From Bdellovibrionales bacterium (GTDB taxonomy: Bacteria; Bdellovibrionota; Bdellovibrionia; Bdellovibrionales; JAMPXM01): a stretch of 5,478 nt of DNA. The notes below the pieces were generated by a model that saw only the letters and a list, made by a program, of their open reading frames with translations, was not told the DNA's origin and made no database searches. Position numbers and translations under genes: made by a program. This document shows, piece after piece, positions 5,315 through 5,478 of the stretch. The stretch lies in the NCBI GenBank assembly GCA_005793615.1, contig SXRI01000150.1, positions 1 through 5,478 of the forward strand, given 5' to 3'. The first letter of the stretch is position 1, and each line of letters opens with the position of its first letter.

Positions 5315-5478
5315 TCCTGATCTTCGAAAACCTGGGCTAACTTCGCTCGTAATCGCGAAATCGCCTGCGCATGAAGCTGCGACACTCGACTCTCGGTAAC
5401 TCGCAAGACCTTACCGATTTCTTTGAGGTTGAGATCCTCATAATAATAAAGCGACAGCACGAGTCGTTGACGCTCTGG
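5299..5478 (-). CDS. fliA: FliA flagellar sigma factor (sigma-28), C-terminal 59 codons only
   Basis: The last 180 bases, read on the minus strand, encode 59 residues ending at TAG (5301-5299); the 5' part runs off the right edge. The fragment starts PERQRLVLSLYYYEDLNLKE, then IGKVLRVTESRVSQLHAQAI and SRLRAKL, followed by an acidic tail of about 11 residues. This is region 4 of sigma-28. E. coli FliA has nearly the same run (LVLTLYYQEELNLKEIG, ESRVSQLHSQAI, RLR.KL). The helix-turn-helix at fragment residues 16-47 binds the -35 element of flagellar late promoters. SRVSQLHAQA separates it from RpoD, RpoH and RpoS. FliA drives flagellin, motor, chemotaxis and other late flagellar genes, and is normally held inactive by FlgM. 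Its stop is 22 bases from the rpoH stop, in convergent orientation. Reading frame and family are clear; only the N-terminal two thirds are missing from view. Confidence 0.95.
   Translation of the reverse strand, partial: PERQRLVLSLYYYEDLNLKEIGKVLRVTESRVSQLHAQAISRLRAKLAQVFEDQEQEAS

Overview
The window carries five genes plus the end of a sixth, and every gene reads as bacterial. The genes, the mid-range base composition and the flagellar and Tad-pilus context fit a flagellated, delta-proteobacterium-like organism. A member of the Bdellovibrionota (Bdellovibrio-like) is my best guess, but it is an inference and no rRNA or other marker is present to confirm it. Nothing looks like a mobile element, CRISPR array, tRNA or rRNA.

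Layout from left to right: (1) a CpaF/TadA-type secretion ATPase on the plus strand, its start at the very left edge. (2) Tail-to-tail with it, 6 bases apart, a 172-residue protein of unknown function on the minus strand. It has its own strong ribosome binding site and, upstream, a sequence that closely resembles a FliA (sigma-28) promoter. (3) aspS on the minus strand, full length, with residues typical of the non-discriminating type of AspRS. (4) A 193-base divergent intergenic region holding candidate promoters for both sides. (5) On the plus strand, a 101-residue protein resembling the PHA_gran_rgn family, followed after 19 bases by an RpoH-type sigma factor with an unusual N-terminal extension of about 110 residues. 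These two probably form an operon. (6) At the right edge, on the minus strand, the last 59 codons of fliA, the flagellar sigma-28 gene, facing rpoH tail-to-tail across 22 bases.

Two alternative sigma factor genes (heat shock/stress and flagellar) therefore converge, and a candidate target promoter of one of them lies about 3.6 kb away in front of the unknown protein. That link, which would make the unknown protein a late flagellar or chemotaxis-regulon gene, is the most useful new hypothesis here. Other points worth following are the duplicated short motif in the RpoH extension, the palindrome overlapping the rpoH ribosome binding site, the pairing of the PHA-like gene with rpoH, and the AspRS specificity residues. 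I do not see an obviously new defence or mobile system in this window.
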